DNA from: Deltaproteobacteria bacterium
Lineage (GTDB): Bacteria > Desulfobacterota > BSN033 > WVXP01
Length of the DNA stretch: 35,778 nt
Direction of reading: 5' to 3'
Assembly (NCBI GenBank): GCA_019308905.1
Contig: JAFDHF010000042.1
Coordinates: 1-35,778, forward strand
Shown piece after piece: positions 7,526 to 15,915 of this stretch. The position numbers and the translations under genes were made by a program. Each line of letters opens with the position of its first letter. The first letter of the stretch is position 1. The notes under the pieces are model-generated. The model was not told the DNA's origin and did no database searches. It saw only the letters and a list, made by a program, of their open reading frames with translations.

Positions 7526-8035
7526 ATGAGAAAGTCGAAAATCAGGATCGCGGGTTTTGTGGTGGCGACGGTCGTTCTTCTTGCGGCAGGCCTGGTCTCT
7601 GCTCACGGACCTTGGGCAGGAAAGGGTTATGGGTACGGCGCCCAGTGGTACGGGAGAGACAGGGATCTTTCACCGGAAAAGAGGGAGAGGCTGGAGAGCA
7701 TGCGGGAGAAGTTCTATCAGGAGGTCTCTCCTCTCCGGAGGGAACTCTATCAAAAGAGGCTCGAGTTGCGGGCTCTCTGGGTCGACCCCAAGGCAGATTC
7801 GGAAGAAATAAGGGCCAAGGCGAGCGAGATCTTCGATCTCCAGCGCCGTCTAGAGGAGAAGGTTCTTGCCCACAGGCTTGCCGTGCGGCAGGTTGTTCCG
7901 GAAGGGTATTTCCCCCCGGGGCGGGGTCGTTATGGGTCTGGCGTGGCTTACGGTCCGGGTTCCGGCCGGAGGCATATGGGCAGGGGAGCCGGATTCGGTG
8001 CGTCGCAGGGTTATAGGGCGCAGCCCTGCTGGTAG
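7526..8035 (+). CDS. ZraP/CpxP-like periplasmic heavy-metal/envelope-stress protein
   Basis: A 169-residue exported protein. Residues 1-26 are a Sec signal peptide ending at SAHG. The core (about 48-125) is all-helical and charged: SPEKRERLESMREKFYQEV, then helices with RRELYQKRLELRALW and EEIRAKASEIFDLQRRLEEKV. This matches the helical-hairpin layout of the Spy/CpxP/ZraP superfamily of metal-responsive periplasmic chaperones. The C-terminus is Gly/Tyr/Arg-rich with one Cys. It is the first gene after the sigma-54 promoter, with an RBS (GGAGG) 10 nt upstream. A paralogue follows, and the operon continues with a kinase/regulator pair, the zraP-zraS-zraR arrangement. The metal ligand is not evident. 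Confidence 0.75.
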   Translation: MRKSKIRIAGFVVATVVLLAAGLVSAHGPWAGKGYGYGAQWYGRDRDLSPEKRERLESMREKFYQEVSPLRRELYQKRLELRALWVDPKADSEEIRAKASEIFDLQRRLEEKVLAHRLAVRQVVPEGYFPPGRGRYGSGVAYGPGSGRRHMGRGAGFGASQGYRAQPCW

Positions 8036-8050
8036 ATCGGACGGAATCCA

Positions 8051-8089
8051 AGGGATCGGCCCCCCGAGTACTTGGGAGGCCGATCCCTT
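8051..8089 (+). terminator. 12-bp hairpin between the two ZraP-like genes
   Basis: AAGGGATCGGCC (8051-8062) pairs perfectly with 8078-8089. A short inner CCC/GGG pair is possible. The downstream sequence (CCTTGATTT) is only weakly T-rich, so partial termination or differential mRNA stability is more likely than a full stop. That would favour the first ZraP-like protein over the rest of the operon. Confidence 0.55.
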
Positions 8090-8139
8090 CCTTGATTTCA
8101 GGGTTTCCCTTGAGGTAATCAAGGGATAGGAGATGAGGA

Positions 8140-8604
8140 GTGAAAGTCAGGGCTCTGGTGGTGTTCATCTCTCTGTTTTTGCTGGGGTTCCAGCTCCCGC
8201 GTACCCGGGCCCAGCAGCCCATGGGGGAGAACCGGATTCGAAGGGGGCCTCCCTGTTGGGTGCCGGAGGATCTCCGCCTGACCCCGGAGCAGGTGGAGGA
8301 GATGAAATCACTCGAGCGGTACTATCTCGGCGAGATGACGGCCTTGAGGAATCAACTCCGGGACCGGAGGTACACCCTGAGAAGGCGTCTCATGGATCCG
8401 GCAGTGGATCCCTCGGAAATAAGGGCAAAGCAGAAAGAGGTTCTTGCCCTGGAAGATCGGATCCAGGAGAAGATCCTCGACTACCAGCTCAGGGTCAGGG
8501 AGATCCTGACACCGGAGCAGTTCAGGCTCTGGGCCTCCCGCAAGCGGTGGGGCCTGGGCCGCCGGCTGTACCTGCGGCGCCGGATGGGTGTGATACGGCG
8601 CTAG
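8140..8604 (+). CDS. Second ZraP/CpxP-like periplasmic protein
   Basis: A 154-residue exported paralogue of the preceding protein. It starts with GTG, 7 nt after AGGAG; the nearby ATG at 8133 is out of frame. Residues 1-24 form a signal peptide ending in RTRAQQ. The helical core has LTPEQVEEMKSLERYY, a conserved DP-D-SEIRAKQKEVLALE stretch closely matching the first paralogue, and RVREILTPEQFRLW near the end. LTPEQ-type motifs at both ends of the helical hairpin are typical of the Spy/CpxP family. The first paralogue lacks the second copy. The tail is Arg-rich. Tandem duplication followed by divergence is the simplest history. Confidence 0.75.
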   Translation: MKVRALVVFISLFLLGFQLPRTRAQQPMGENRIRRGPPCWVPEDLRLTPEQVEEMKSLERYYLGEMTALRNQLRDRRYTLRRRLMDPAVDPSEIRAKQKEVLALEDRIQEKILDYQLRVREILTPEQFRLWASRKRWGLGRRLYLRRRMGVIRR

Positions 8605-8625
8605 GCCCTCTGGCAGAAGCAAAGG

Positions 8626-10362
8626 ATGGCAGAAAGACCAAAATCCCGATCACGGCGGATGTCCGTAGGCCCCGTCGACCTCGCCCTGATCTATGGACTC
8701 ATCACCCTCTTACTGATCGTCAACGGCTTTTTTGAGACCAGAAGAACCCGGAAAAGCCTGACCGAAATACTGGAAAGCCAGGGCAGGACCCTGGCCCAGG
8801 GGCTCGAGAAGGAGATTCAGAGCACCCTCTCCGTTATCACGGTGATGGAGAGTGTGCCGGGGGGTCATCTGCTCAATCCCGGATCATCGATCGACTTTTT
8901 TGCCATCGAAGACGCGGTCGTGGACTACCTGCTGGAGATTGCGGCCCGGGTGGATCAAGACGACGCCCGCCATGCATTCAGGCCGGTGGATCTTGAAAGG
9001 CTCGCTCAGAAACACGGAGTGGAGAGAATCGAGATCCTCGAGGCCCTCTCCGATCCCCGCCTCGCCTCGAGGGATCTCTCCTTGTACCTGCCGCTCTTTC
9101 AGGGAATACGGGACATGACGGTCGATCCCTTTAGGGAATTTCCGCCGGATCCGAAGGGCTTGTTCTCGGTGCTCGTGCGGAGGGTTCGGGGCCGGGGAAT
9201 CATTACCGTGAGCATCAATCCCTTGCAGATGAAGATCCTCCGCCGGAGGTTCGCAATCGAGGACGTGCTCGAGGCCATGGACTTCGGCGACAGGGTTGAG
9301 TACGTCTCCGTTTTCGACACCTCTCTCGCCCCCATTGCCCAGGTGGGGAAGGAGGGGCTGGACAGGGCCCCGGATCTCGAATTTCTTCGATCTGTTCAGG
9401 AGAGTGCAGGGAGTGCGTCGAGGCTTGTCACGATACTTCCCAAAAAACCGGTATTTGAAGTCGCAAAGGCTATCCGTCTGGGGGAAACTCCTTACGGGGT
9501 CATAGAGGTCGGCCTTTCCACCTTGCAGATTCAGAAAATAGTCTCCCTCTCCAGGCGAAACGCTTTCCTCTGGGTTACCGTGTTCCTGGCAGTGGGGATC
9601 ACCGGGGTGACACTCATCTATGTGAATCAGAACCGGCATATCCGGAGAGTGAGAGAGATGGAAGAGAGGGCCCAGGCCGCCGAAAGGCTCCTCTCTGTGG
9701 GTAAACTCGGAGCGGGGCTGGCCCATGAGATCCGCAATCCCCTCAATGCCATTGCCATGGCCATCCAGCGGCTTCATCGTGAGTTTCATCCCCGTGACGG
9801 AGAAGAGGCCGGGCAGTACGACCAGTTGATTAGGGTCATCCGAGAGGAGATCAACCGGCTGAACAGGATAGTGGAGCGATTCCTCCTCTTCTCCAAACCC
9901 CGGAAGCTAGCTCTTACTCCTGTACGGCTTGCCGAAATGCTGAGAGATATCTCCCTCCTCTTTTTGGAGGAGGCCGAGGTGAGATCCGTTGCCGTGAAAG
10001 AGGAAGTCGACCCGATGCTTCCTCCGGTGATGATGGACAGGGAAGGGATGAGCCAGGCCCTTGTCAACATCGTGACCAACGGCCTCGATGCCATGGAGGG
10101 AGGGGGAACCCTGACGATCAGGGCTGAACCGGTACGGAGGGACTGGGTCAGGATTACCGTTGCCGACACGGGGAAGGGTATTCCGGAAGAGCAGATCGAG
10201 AGGGTTTTCGACTATTCCTACACCAGCAGGGAGAAGGGTTTAGGGTTGGGGCTTCCCATGGCCCGCAAGATCATCGAGGAACACGGAGGGAGGGTCGACA
10301 TAGAGAGCCGTGTGGGTGAAGGGACGAGTATATCTATTCTCCTCCCTCTCAAAGGGCCGTGA
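8626..10362 (+). CDS. Membrane sensor histidine kinase, ZraS/NtrB-like
   Basis: A 578-residue sensor kinase. A membrane segment at about 17-35, a large periplasmic domain (about 36-308) and a second membrane segment (about 310-330) precede a short coiled linker. The dimerisation/phosphoacceptor site is His367 in GLAHEIRNPLNAIAMA. The ATPase domain shows the N box (NIVTNGLDAM), a DTGKGIPEEQI G1 box and GLGLGLPMARKIIEEHGG. No PAS or clear HAMP domain is visible. It probably senses metal or envelope stress and phosphorylates the sigma-54 activator encoded next. The Shine-Dalgarno sequence is weak. The ZraP-like proteins upstream may modulate its periplasmic domain, as ZraP does with ZraS in Escherichia coli (family knowledge). 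Confidence 0.88.
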   Translation: MAERPKSRSRRMSVGPVDLALIYGLITLLLIVNGFFETRRTRKSLTEILESQGRTLAQGLEKEIQSTLSVITVMESVPGGHLLNPGSSIDFFAIEDAVVDYLLEIAARVDQDDARHAFRPVDLERLAQKHGVERIEILEALSDPRLASRDLSLYLPLFQGIRDMTVDPFREFPPDPKGLFSVLVRRVRGRGIITVSINPLQMKILRRRFAIEDVLEAMDFGDRVEYVSVFDTSLAPIAQVGKEGLDRAPDLEFLRSVQESAGSASRLVTILPKKPVFEVAKAIRLGETPYGVIEVGLSTLQIQKIVSLSRRNAFLWVTVFLAVGITGVTLIYVNQNRHIRRVREMEERAQAAERLLSVGKLGAGLAHEIRNPLNAIAMAIQRLHREFHPRDGEEAGQYDQLIRVIREEINRLNRIVERFLLFSKPRKLALTPVRLAEMLRDISLLFLEEAEVRSVAVKEEVDPMLPPVMMDREGMSQALVNIVTNGLDAMEGGGTLTIRAEPVRRDWVRITVADTGKGIPEEQIERVFDYSYTSREKGLGLGLPMARKIIEEHGGRVDIESRVGEGTSISILLPLKGP

Positions 10363-10463
10363 GGATCCGGAGTGGTGGTTCCGGACTTTCTGCGAGAGGT
10401 CTCTGCCAGGCCCCATGGACGTCCCTGCCGAGCCGTGGAAAAGAGCAGTGGGAGAGATGATCC

Positions 10464-11846
10464 ATGCCTGACAAAGAGATGAAGCTCCTGATCGTTGAGG
10501 ACGAAAAAGCCCAGCGAGAAATGCTGGAGGGGTTTCTCCTGAATCAGGGTTTCCCCGTCCTCTCGGTCGATGAGGGGAGGGCGGCCGTGGAGGCCGTGCG
10601 AAGAGAGCCCGTGGATCTCGTCTTTCTCGACTTCAAGATGCCCGGAATGGACGGGTTGGAGACCCTCAGGGAGCTGAGGAGAATCAACCCCGAGCTTGCA
10701 GTCGTGATGATGACCGCCTATGGGACGATCGAGACGGCAGTAGAGTCGATGAAGGCGGGTGCCGCGGACTACCTCACCAAGCCCATCGACCTGGACGAAC
10801 TCCTGTTACTCATCGAAAAGGTCTCCGAGAAGATCCTTCTGAAGAGGGAAAACAGGGAATTGAAGGAACGACTTCGCCAGGGGTACCGGTTCGATCAGAT
10901 CATCTATGCCAGTGGGAAGATGGAAGAGGTTTTGAGTCTGACCGTGAGGGTTGCCGACAGCCAGGCTACGGTACTGATTCGAGGGGAGAGTGGAACCGGA
11001 AAGGAGCTCATAGCCAATGCCATTCACTATGCGAGCCCCAGGGCGGATCGGCCCTTCGTAAAGGTCAACTGCACGGCACTTCCGGACAATCTTCTCGAGA
11101 GCGAACTCTTCGGCCACGAAAGGGGGGCGTTTACAGGGGCCTTTCGGAGGCGAATAGGCCGATTCGAAGAGGCCCACGGCGGAAGCATCTTCCTGGACGA
11201 GGTGGGTGATCTCTCGCCGACCCTTCAGATGAAACTGCTCAGGGTGCTCCAGGAGAGGCGATTCGAGCGCCTGGGGAGCAACCAGACCATCGAGACCGAT
11301 GTGAGGATTATTGCCGCTACCAACCGGGATCTGGAGGAGGCGCTCCGTGAGAAGAGGTTCAGGGAGGACCTCTACTACCGTCTGAACGTGGTGGTCATCA
11401 ATCTCCCTCCCCTCAGGGAGAGGCGGGAGGATATCCCCCGTCTGATCGATCATTTCCTCATCAAGTACAGCAAGAAGAACCGGAGAACCCTGCCGCGAGT
11501 CACAAAGGAGGCAAGAGACCGGCTCTTGCAGTATGACTACCCTGGAAACGTAAGGGAGCTTGAAAACGTCATCGAAAGGAGCATAGTTGTGAGCAGGGGG
11601 GACGTCATAACGGTCCGTGATCTGCCCTTCCAGGTCAGGGATGACGCGAGGCAGGAAGGGCCGGATCACGGCGTTGGGGCTGAAGGGGGATCCCTGCACG
11701 CCGTGCTCTCACGGGTCGAAAGGGACTTGATTGTCAAGGCCCTGGAGGAACATGGCGGTGTCCAGACTCGGGCTGCCAGGAGTCTCGGCATCAACGAGCG
11801 TGTCCTCCGGTACAAAATGCAGAAATACGGGCTGTCCGCAAAATAG
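10464..11846 (+). CDS. Sigma-54-dependent response regulator, NtrC/ZraR family
   Basis: A 460-residue bEBP. The receiver domain has the acidic triad at residues 12-14, phosphoacceptor Asp56 (VFLDFKMPGMDG), MMTAYG and YLTKPID. The AAA+ domain has Walker A GESGTGKE, the sigma-54-contacting GAFTGA loop, Walker B GSIFLDEVGDL and the arginine region RFREDLYYRLNVV. The C-terminus holds a Fis-type helix-turn-helix (ARSLGINERVLRYKMQKYGL). It should be phosphorylated by the preceding kinase, bind the two CTCGACA-N4-TGTCGAG palindromes and drive the sigma-54 promoter upstream of the ZraP-like genes, forming positive autoregulation. RBS: GGGAGAG. A 101-nt gap separates it from the kinase. Confidence 0.93.
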   Translation: MPDKEMKLLIVEDEKAQREMLEGFLLNQGFPVLSVDEGRAAVEAVRREPVDLVFLDFKMPGMDGLETLRELRRINPELAVVMMTAYGTIETAVESMKAGAADYLTKPIDLDELLLLIEKVSEKILLKRENRELKERLRQGYRFDQIIYASGKMEEVLSLTVRVADSQATVLIRGESGTGKELIANAIHYASPRADRPFVKVNCTALPDNLLESELFGHERGAFTGAFRRRIGRFEEAHGGSIFLDEVGDLSPTLQMKLLRVLQERRFERLGSNQTIETDVRIIAATNRDLEEALREKRFREDLYYRLNVVVINLPPLRERREDIPRLIDHFLIKYSKKNRRTLPRVTKEARDRLLQYDYPGNVRELENVIERSIVVSRGDVITVRDLPFQVRDDARQEGPDHGVGAEGGSLHAVLSRVERDLIVKALEEHGGVQTRAARSLGINERVLRYKMQKYGLSAK

Positions 11847-11925
11847 GGGGTTCACGCCGGAGTGTCCGGTTCTGAAGTCACGGAACGGTCGCCGGTGGGG
11901 CGGGGATACGGGCAAAGGAGGCGTC

Positions 11926-12846
11926 ATGCTGAGCGACAGAACGGTATATCTCAACGGAGACTTCGTGGAATGGGAGAAGGCGACGGTTCATGTCATGTCT
12001 CACAGCCTGGCCAGGGGATCGGCCATTTTTGAGGTTATCGGTCTCAACCAGACCGAAATGGGACCCTCGGTCTTTCGCCTCGACGAGCACGTCGACCGCC
12101 TCTTCAGGACTGCGGCACTTCTCTCCGCGGAACTCCCCCTCTCAAAGGAGGGTTTCGAATCGGCCGTCCTCGCAACCGTGAGGGCAAACAGCGTGAGCGA
12201 GGGCTTCGTCAAGGTCGTCTGCTACTACCACGAGACAGGCTTTGACATCCTCTGCTCCCAGAAGGCCCTCGACGTCTGCATCGTGGTCGTAGACCCGGCC
12301 CGAGATCTTGAGGACTACCATCCAGCTCCATCAAGAGGTGTGTCGGCCTGTATCTGTAAATGGAGAAAGCTCCATCCAGAGACCGCACCTGTTGAGGCCA
12401 AGGTTGCCGGAAACTACATAAACGGGATCATGGCCGGGCTGGAAGCCAGAAGGCGGGGCTTCGACAGGGGGATCATGCTCGACACCCAGGGTTTTGTTGC
12501 CGAGGCGAGCCTCGAATCGGTCTTCCTGGTCAAAGATGACGCGCTGACGGCCTGCCATCTCGGTACGGTCCTGCCGAGCATCGGCAGAAAGACATTGCTC
12601 GAGGCAGCGCCTCGCGCGGGTATCAAGACCGTCGAGAAACGGGTGAGTCCGGAAGCCCTTCTCGAGAGCGAGGAGGTCTTTCTCTGCTCTTCCCCGGACG
12701 GTATGGTGCCCGTCAATAGGATCGAAGGTCGGGTTTTCGACAAGGTGCCTGGAGTCGTCACCGAAAAACTCCTCACCCTTCTCGGGGAGATAAGATCCGG
12801 CAGGAACCCCGAATTCAGGAAGTGGCTCTTCCCAGCCACAGAATAG
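11926..12846 (+). CDS. Class IV PLP aminotransferase (branched-chain aminotransferase-like)
   Basis: A 306-residue aminotransferase of the IlvE / D-amino-acid transaminase / aminodeoxychorismate lyase class. It shows SHSLARGSAIFEVI near the N-terminus, the PLP lysine in EAKVAGNYINGIMAG and the cofactor-binding FVAEASLESVF stretch. Several activities are possible; branched-chain transamination is a guess. I chose the ATG at 11926 because AAAGGAGG lies just upstream and the conserved domain starts there. A longer frame reaching back to 11731 overlaps the regulator gene. It begins 79 nt after the regulator and may be read from its transcript or separately. A VOC protein follows 11 nt later, suggesting a two-gene unit. 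Confidence 0.8.
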   Translation: MLSDRTVYLNGDFVEWEKATVHVMSHSLARGSAIFEVIGLNQTEMGPSVFRLDEHVDRLFRTAALLSAELPLSKEGFESAVLATVRANSVSEGFVKVVCYYHETGFDILCSQKALDVCIVVVDPARDLEDYHPAPSRGVSACICKWRKLHPETAPVEAKVAGNYINGIMAGLEARRRGFDRGIMLDTQGFVAEASLESVFLVKDDALTACHLGTVLPSIGRKTLLEAAPRAGIKTVEKRVSPEALLESEEVFLCSSPDGMVPVNRIEGRVFDKVPGVVTEKLLTLLGEIRSGRNPEFRKWLFPATE

Positions 12847-12857
12847 CAGGAGGGACC

Positions 12858-13319
12858 ATGGGAGTCGTGTATGTACACACCAATTTGGTCGCGGGCGACT
12901 GGAGGCGCCTTGCTGCTTTCTATGAGACCGTGTTCGGGTGTAGACCCGTACCACCGGAGCGGGACCTGTCGGGTAGATGGTTGGACAGGGCCACCGGACT
13001 GGCCGGAGCGCGGATTTCCGGCATACATCTTCGCCTCCCCGGCCACGGGGAGAACGGCCCCACTCTGGAGATTTTTCAATACGCTTCCCTGGCTGGGCGA
13101 CCGGCGACCGCCCCGAATGCACCGGGATTCTCACACGTCGCCTTTGGAGTGGATGACGTGGCCGAGACCGCCAGAGCGGTCTTTGATGCAGGGGGACGAC
13201 CCGTAGGAGAGCTCGTAAGCCACGAGGTTTCCGGTATCGGTCTTCTGACCTTCCAGTATGTGGCTGACCCGGAAGGAAATATCATCGAGATTCAAAACTG
13301 GAAACGCGGGAGAGAGTAA
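12858..13319 (+). CDS. VOC-superfamily protein (glyoxalase/dioxygenase fold)
   Basis: A 153-residue protein with paired beta-alpha-beta-beta-beta modules. The first module starts VVYVHTNLVAGDWRRLAAFYETVFG with a metal-ligand-position His. The second starts FSHVAFGVDDV and ends LTFQYVADPEGNIIEIQNW, with the usual late Glu. VOC proteins bind a divalent metal and act as glyalases, epimerases, dioxygenases or resistance proteins; nothing here decides which. ATG at 12858 has AGGAGG 5-10 nt upstream. It is probably co-transcribed with the aminotransferase. The next gene is convergent, 14 nt away. Confidence 0.75.
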   Translation: MGVVYVHTNLVAGDWRRLAAFYETVFGCRPVPPERDLSGRWLDRATGLAGARISGIHLRLPGHGENGPTLEIFQYASLAGRPATAPNAPGFSHVAFGVDDVAETARAVFDAGGRPVGELVSHEVSGIGLLTFQYVADPEGNIIEIQNWKRGRE

Positions 13320-13333
13320 TGGGTCACCATGCC

Positions 13334-14539
13334 TCAGTGACCACTCAGGAAGCTCTTGCCCTTTCCGGCCGTCCCTTCCTCAAACCTGCTCGGACGGAGG
13401 GGGTTGTCCTCCTGGGCCATCTCTCCTGAAATAAGATCGGCCACCCATTTGCCGGCTTCAGGGGAAAGCATCACACCAGCCCAGTACCCGCAGTTGACAT
13501 AGAAGCCCGGAACCTCTGCCACGGGTCCGATAAGGGGCTGATCATCCGGCGTGTATACGTACTGCCCCGCCGAGACGATGATGTCCCTTTTCTTCATTCC
13601 CCCGGCTACTTCCTCCCAAAAGGGGGTGAGGCGCATGACCTTGTCCAGGGCGACGGCTGGAAAGTCCCAGTCTACCTTGAGCCTCTCTGAAGGCTCGCTC
13701 ACGGGCTCATCAGGATCCACCCAGGCAAGAAGAGCTCCCCCTACCTCCGGCCTCCAATAGGAGCCGTTGACAAGATCCACGGTAAAAGGAGCGTCCTGAG
13801 GTATGAGGGGAGAGGGCGTCACAAAAACCCGCTGCCTGCGAACCGGCTCCAGGGGAAGCTCGATCCCGACCATCCGGGCAACCTGGCCGGCGAATGGACC
13901 TGCGGCATCCACCACTGTCCTGGTTTCGATATCTCCTCGAGTCGTCTCCACCCGGCAGACGCCCTGATCGTCGAGGACTATGGCTGTGGCCCTTGTTTCG
14001 GTAAAGAAACTGGCGCCGCATCCCTTGGCAAACCCCTGGGTCACCTCATGTGTCGAGAGCCATCCGTCGCGCTGGCGAAAGGTGCCTGCCACCACGGCGG
14101 GCGAGACAAAGGGAAACCTGGCCCGAATCTCTTCTCCGGAGAGGAACTCAGAGTCGGCGATTCCCAGTTTGTGGTATTGCTCGACGGCCGACTCCAGATC
14201 GTCCACCATTTTCGGATCGTCGGTGATGAAGAGATAACCCTGCTGATGGAGAGAGATGTCATATCCTGGAATACCGACAACATCTGCGAAGTTCTCAAAG
14301 ATCTCTATGCTTTTCCGGGCCAGAGCCGCCATGGCCGGCTCGGTGAACTGGGCGCGGAAGCACTCTACGGATGCGGTGGTTGTAAGTGTGGAGAGCCCGT
14401 CACGCATCTCGACCAGGATCACGTCGAGCCCGGCCCTTGAAAGCCAGAAGGCCGTGGCGGTTCCAACGATTCCTCCGCCGATCACAACGGTGTCTGCCCT
14501 ATGGTTCTCCCCGGCTCCGGGAACATATATCCGGCCCAT
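13334..14539 (-). CDS. FAD-dependent amine/amino-acid oxidoreductase (DAO family)
   Basis: A 401-residue flavoprotein of the glycine oxidase / sarcosine oxidase / opine oxidase type. The Rossmann FAD site is TVVIGGGIVGTATAFWL, and the family C-terminal motif YVNCGYWAGVMLSPEAGK is present. It should oxidise a secondary or primary amine at the carbon-nitrogen bond. The ATG at 14539 is preferred: GGGAG lies about 9 nt upstream and the dinucleotide motif follows closely. The frame extends to 14704, but that extension is basic and unlike the family. It is the last gene of a minus-strand set running from the GntR regulator at 19850. The cluster fits breakdown of an N-substituted or D-amino acid. 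Confidence 0.85.
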   Translation of the reverse strand: MGRIYVPGAGENHRADTVVIGGGIVGTATAFWLSRAGLDVILVEMRDGLSTLTTTASVECFRAQFTEPAMAALARKSIEIFENFADVVGIPGYDISLHQQGYLFITDDPKMVDDLESAVEQYHKLGIADSEFLSGEEIRARFPFVSPAVVAGTFRQRDGWLSTHEVTQGFAKGCGASFFTETRATAIVLDDQGVCRVETTRGDIETRTVVDAAGPFAGQVARMVGIELPLEPVRRQRVFVTPSPLIPQDAPFTVDLVNGSYWRPEVGGALLAWVDPDEPVSEPSERLKVDWDFPAVALDKVMRLTPFWEEVAGGMKKRDIIVSAGQYVYTPDDQPLIGPVAEVPGFYVNCGYWAGVMLSPEAGKWVADLISGEMAQEDNPLRPSRFEEGTAGKGKSFLSGH

Positions 14540-14744
14540 CCGTGCGGACTCCCTTTCGCGCACCCGGTGAGGGCGATTCGCCCGTTGATCTTGAATCTGC
14601 GGTTTCTTACCCCCATTGATGATACCATATCCATGGAAGGAATCCAGTGGGTGATCGCGTGGAACTCCACGTCTTGGAGGGAACCCTGAGGCAACCACCT
14701 CCAAGGTCAGGGAATCCCCGGGCAGGTGAGGCCCCTGATTCCCC

Positions 14745-15854
14745 CTAGGGCCGAGTCGAAGGGTGTTCGCCGGTCTCCAGATAGGCCTTTATCTCTTCCA
14801 CACCGAGCCCCTGGAGCCCCATCTTTTCGAGGTTCCTTCCCTCCTTCCAGCAATCCCTTCCCATCACGGCGCCCCCTATCTCGATCAGAGCATCCATGAT
14901 GGGAGTATCTATTCCCACGGCGTTCCCGAGGCTGGCCCAGGCCACCAGGCCGTAGGGGATGTCCTCTGTGACATATCTGTGTTCCAGGGAATCCGGCCCC
15001 TTGACCGGGGTCAGTCCGGCGCTTCCGTTCAGAGACTCCCACAGCGTACCCCTGGGGCCGTATCCCGACTCGACCATCATATCGACACCGGTGGGCAGTG
15101 AGAGGCCGAGTCTGTTGCCGATCTCGAGCCTTTCTCGATCCAGGGATTCCATCACCCTCACCACCGAGGGCGTCATCCCCTCTTCGTACATGTAGAACTC
15201 CCCATGGGATCGCTCGATGCGTCCGGCATTGAGGAGACTGCCTGCAGGGTGGAGGAGGGGGGTCAGATGGCCGAGCCCGGTCTCCACCACGTTGCCTTTC
15301 AACCGAAAGGGATAGAGATCTTTCACCCTTTCGTAGACCAGACTCCCCTGGTCTCCAGGGATCGTCGCAAGGCCGCACACGGACCGGACGTGGAACACCC
15401 TGACCCTTCCAGGACCGATCAGCCTCGTAGCAAAGGGGAGGCCTCCGGTTTCCCCCACAACGGGCAGGGCCCGAATCCCGCGAGACATTAGGATCTTGCG
15501 AAACTCGAGAGACCCCAGGGTACCGGGCATGATCAGCACGATCTGTTCTTCCCTCAGGCAGGGTGCCAGGAGGTGTCCGTAGGCGGAGATGGCGAAACCG
15601 GGAAGGGGCACAAAGATGAGTTCCACATCTTCGACGGCCTCCCGGATGTCCGTGGTAACGAGATTGAGTGTAACCGTTGCGCTCCCTGCCGCTCCGGAGA
15701 TTTCAATCCGCCCTGTCCTGAAGACCTCGGCCATACGGGCCGCGTACTCCTCCATCTCGAACATATTCACCAAGAGGCCTTTCCGCGATAGATCCGCCGC
15801 TATCGTGTGGGAGGCGTTCCCCCCTCCCATGACAGCCACCTTTCTTGATTCCAT
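14745..15854 (-). CDS. Octopine/nopaline (opine) dehydrogenase family protein
   Basis: A 369-residue NAD(P)-dependent dehydrogenase. The N-terminal Rossmann domain starts VAVMGGGNASHTIAADLSRKG. The substrate domain contains HLTPLLHPAGSLLNAGRIE, with the His typical of the catalytic centre in opine dehydrogenases, and the GYGPRGTLWESLNGS stretch. The family makes or cleaves opines (N-carboxyalkyl amino acids) by reductive condensation of an amino acid with a 2-oxo acid. In this cluster, with an FAD amine oxidase and an ornithine-cyclodeaminase-like protein, a catabolic or interconverting role is likely. The gene starts 61 nt after the preceding stop; an RBS-like AGGAAGAG precedes the ATG. Confidence 0.8.
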   Translation of the reverse strand: MESRKVAVMGGGNASHTIAADLSRKGLLVNMFEMEEYAARMAEVFRTGRIEISGAAGSATVTLNLVTTDIREAVEDVELIFVPLPGFAISAYGHLLAPCLREEQIVLIMPGTLGSLEFRKILMSRGIRALPVVGETGGLPFATRLIGPGRVRVFHVRSVCGLATIPGDQGSLVYERVKDLYPFRLKGNVVETGLGHLTPLLHPAGSLLNAGRIERSHGEFYMYEEGMTPSVVRVMESLDRERLEIGNRLGLSLPTGVDMMVESGYGPRGTLWESLNGSAGLTPVKGPDSLEHRYVTEDIPYGLVAWASLGNAVGIDTPIMDALIEIGGAVMGRDCWKEGRNLEKMGLQGLGVEEIKAYLETGEHPSTRP

Positions 15855-15915
15855 CTTCTCTTCCTCTTGAATCCGATCTCCTGTGTCCTCGGGAAGGCCG
15901 GAAAGGTTCCCCCGG

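Noticed and set aside
8133-8735. ATG at 8133 opening a 200-residue frame
   Set aside because: It is a Gly/Pro/Ser-rich shadow of the second ZraP-like gene and the kinase start. The GTG at 8140 gives a signal peptide and family helices.
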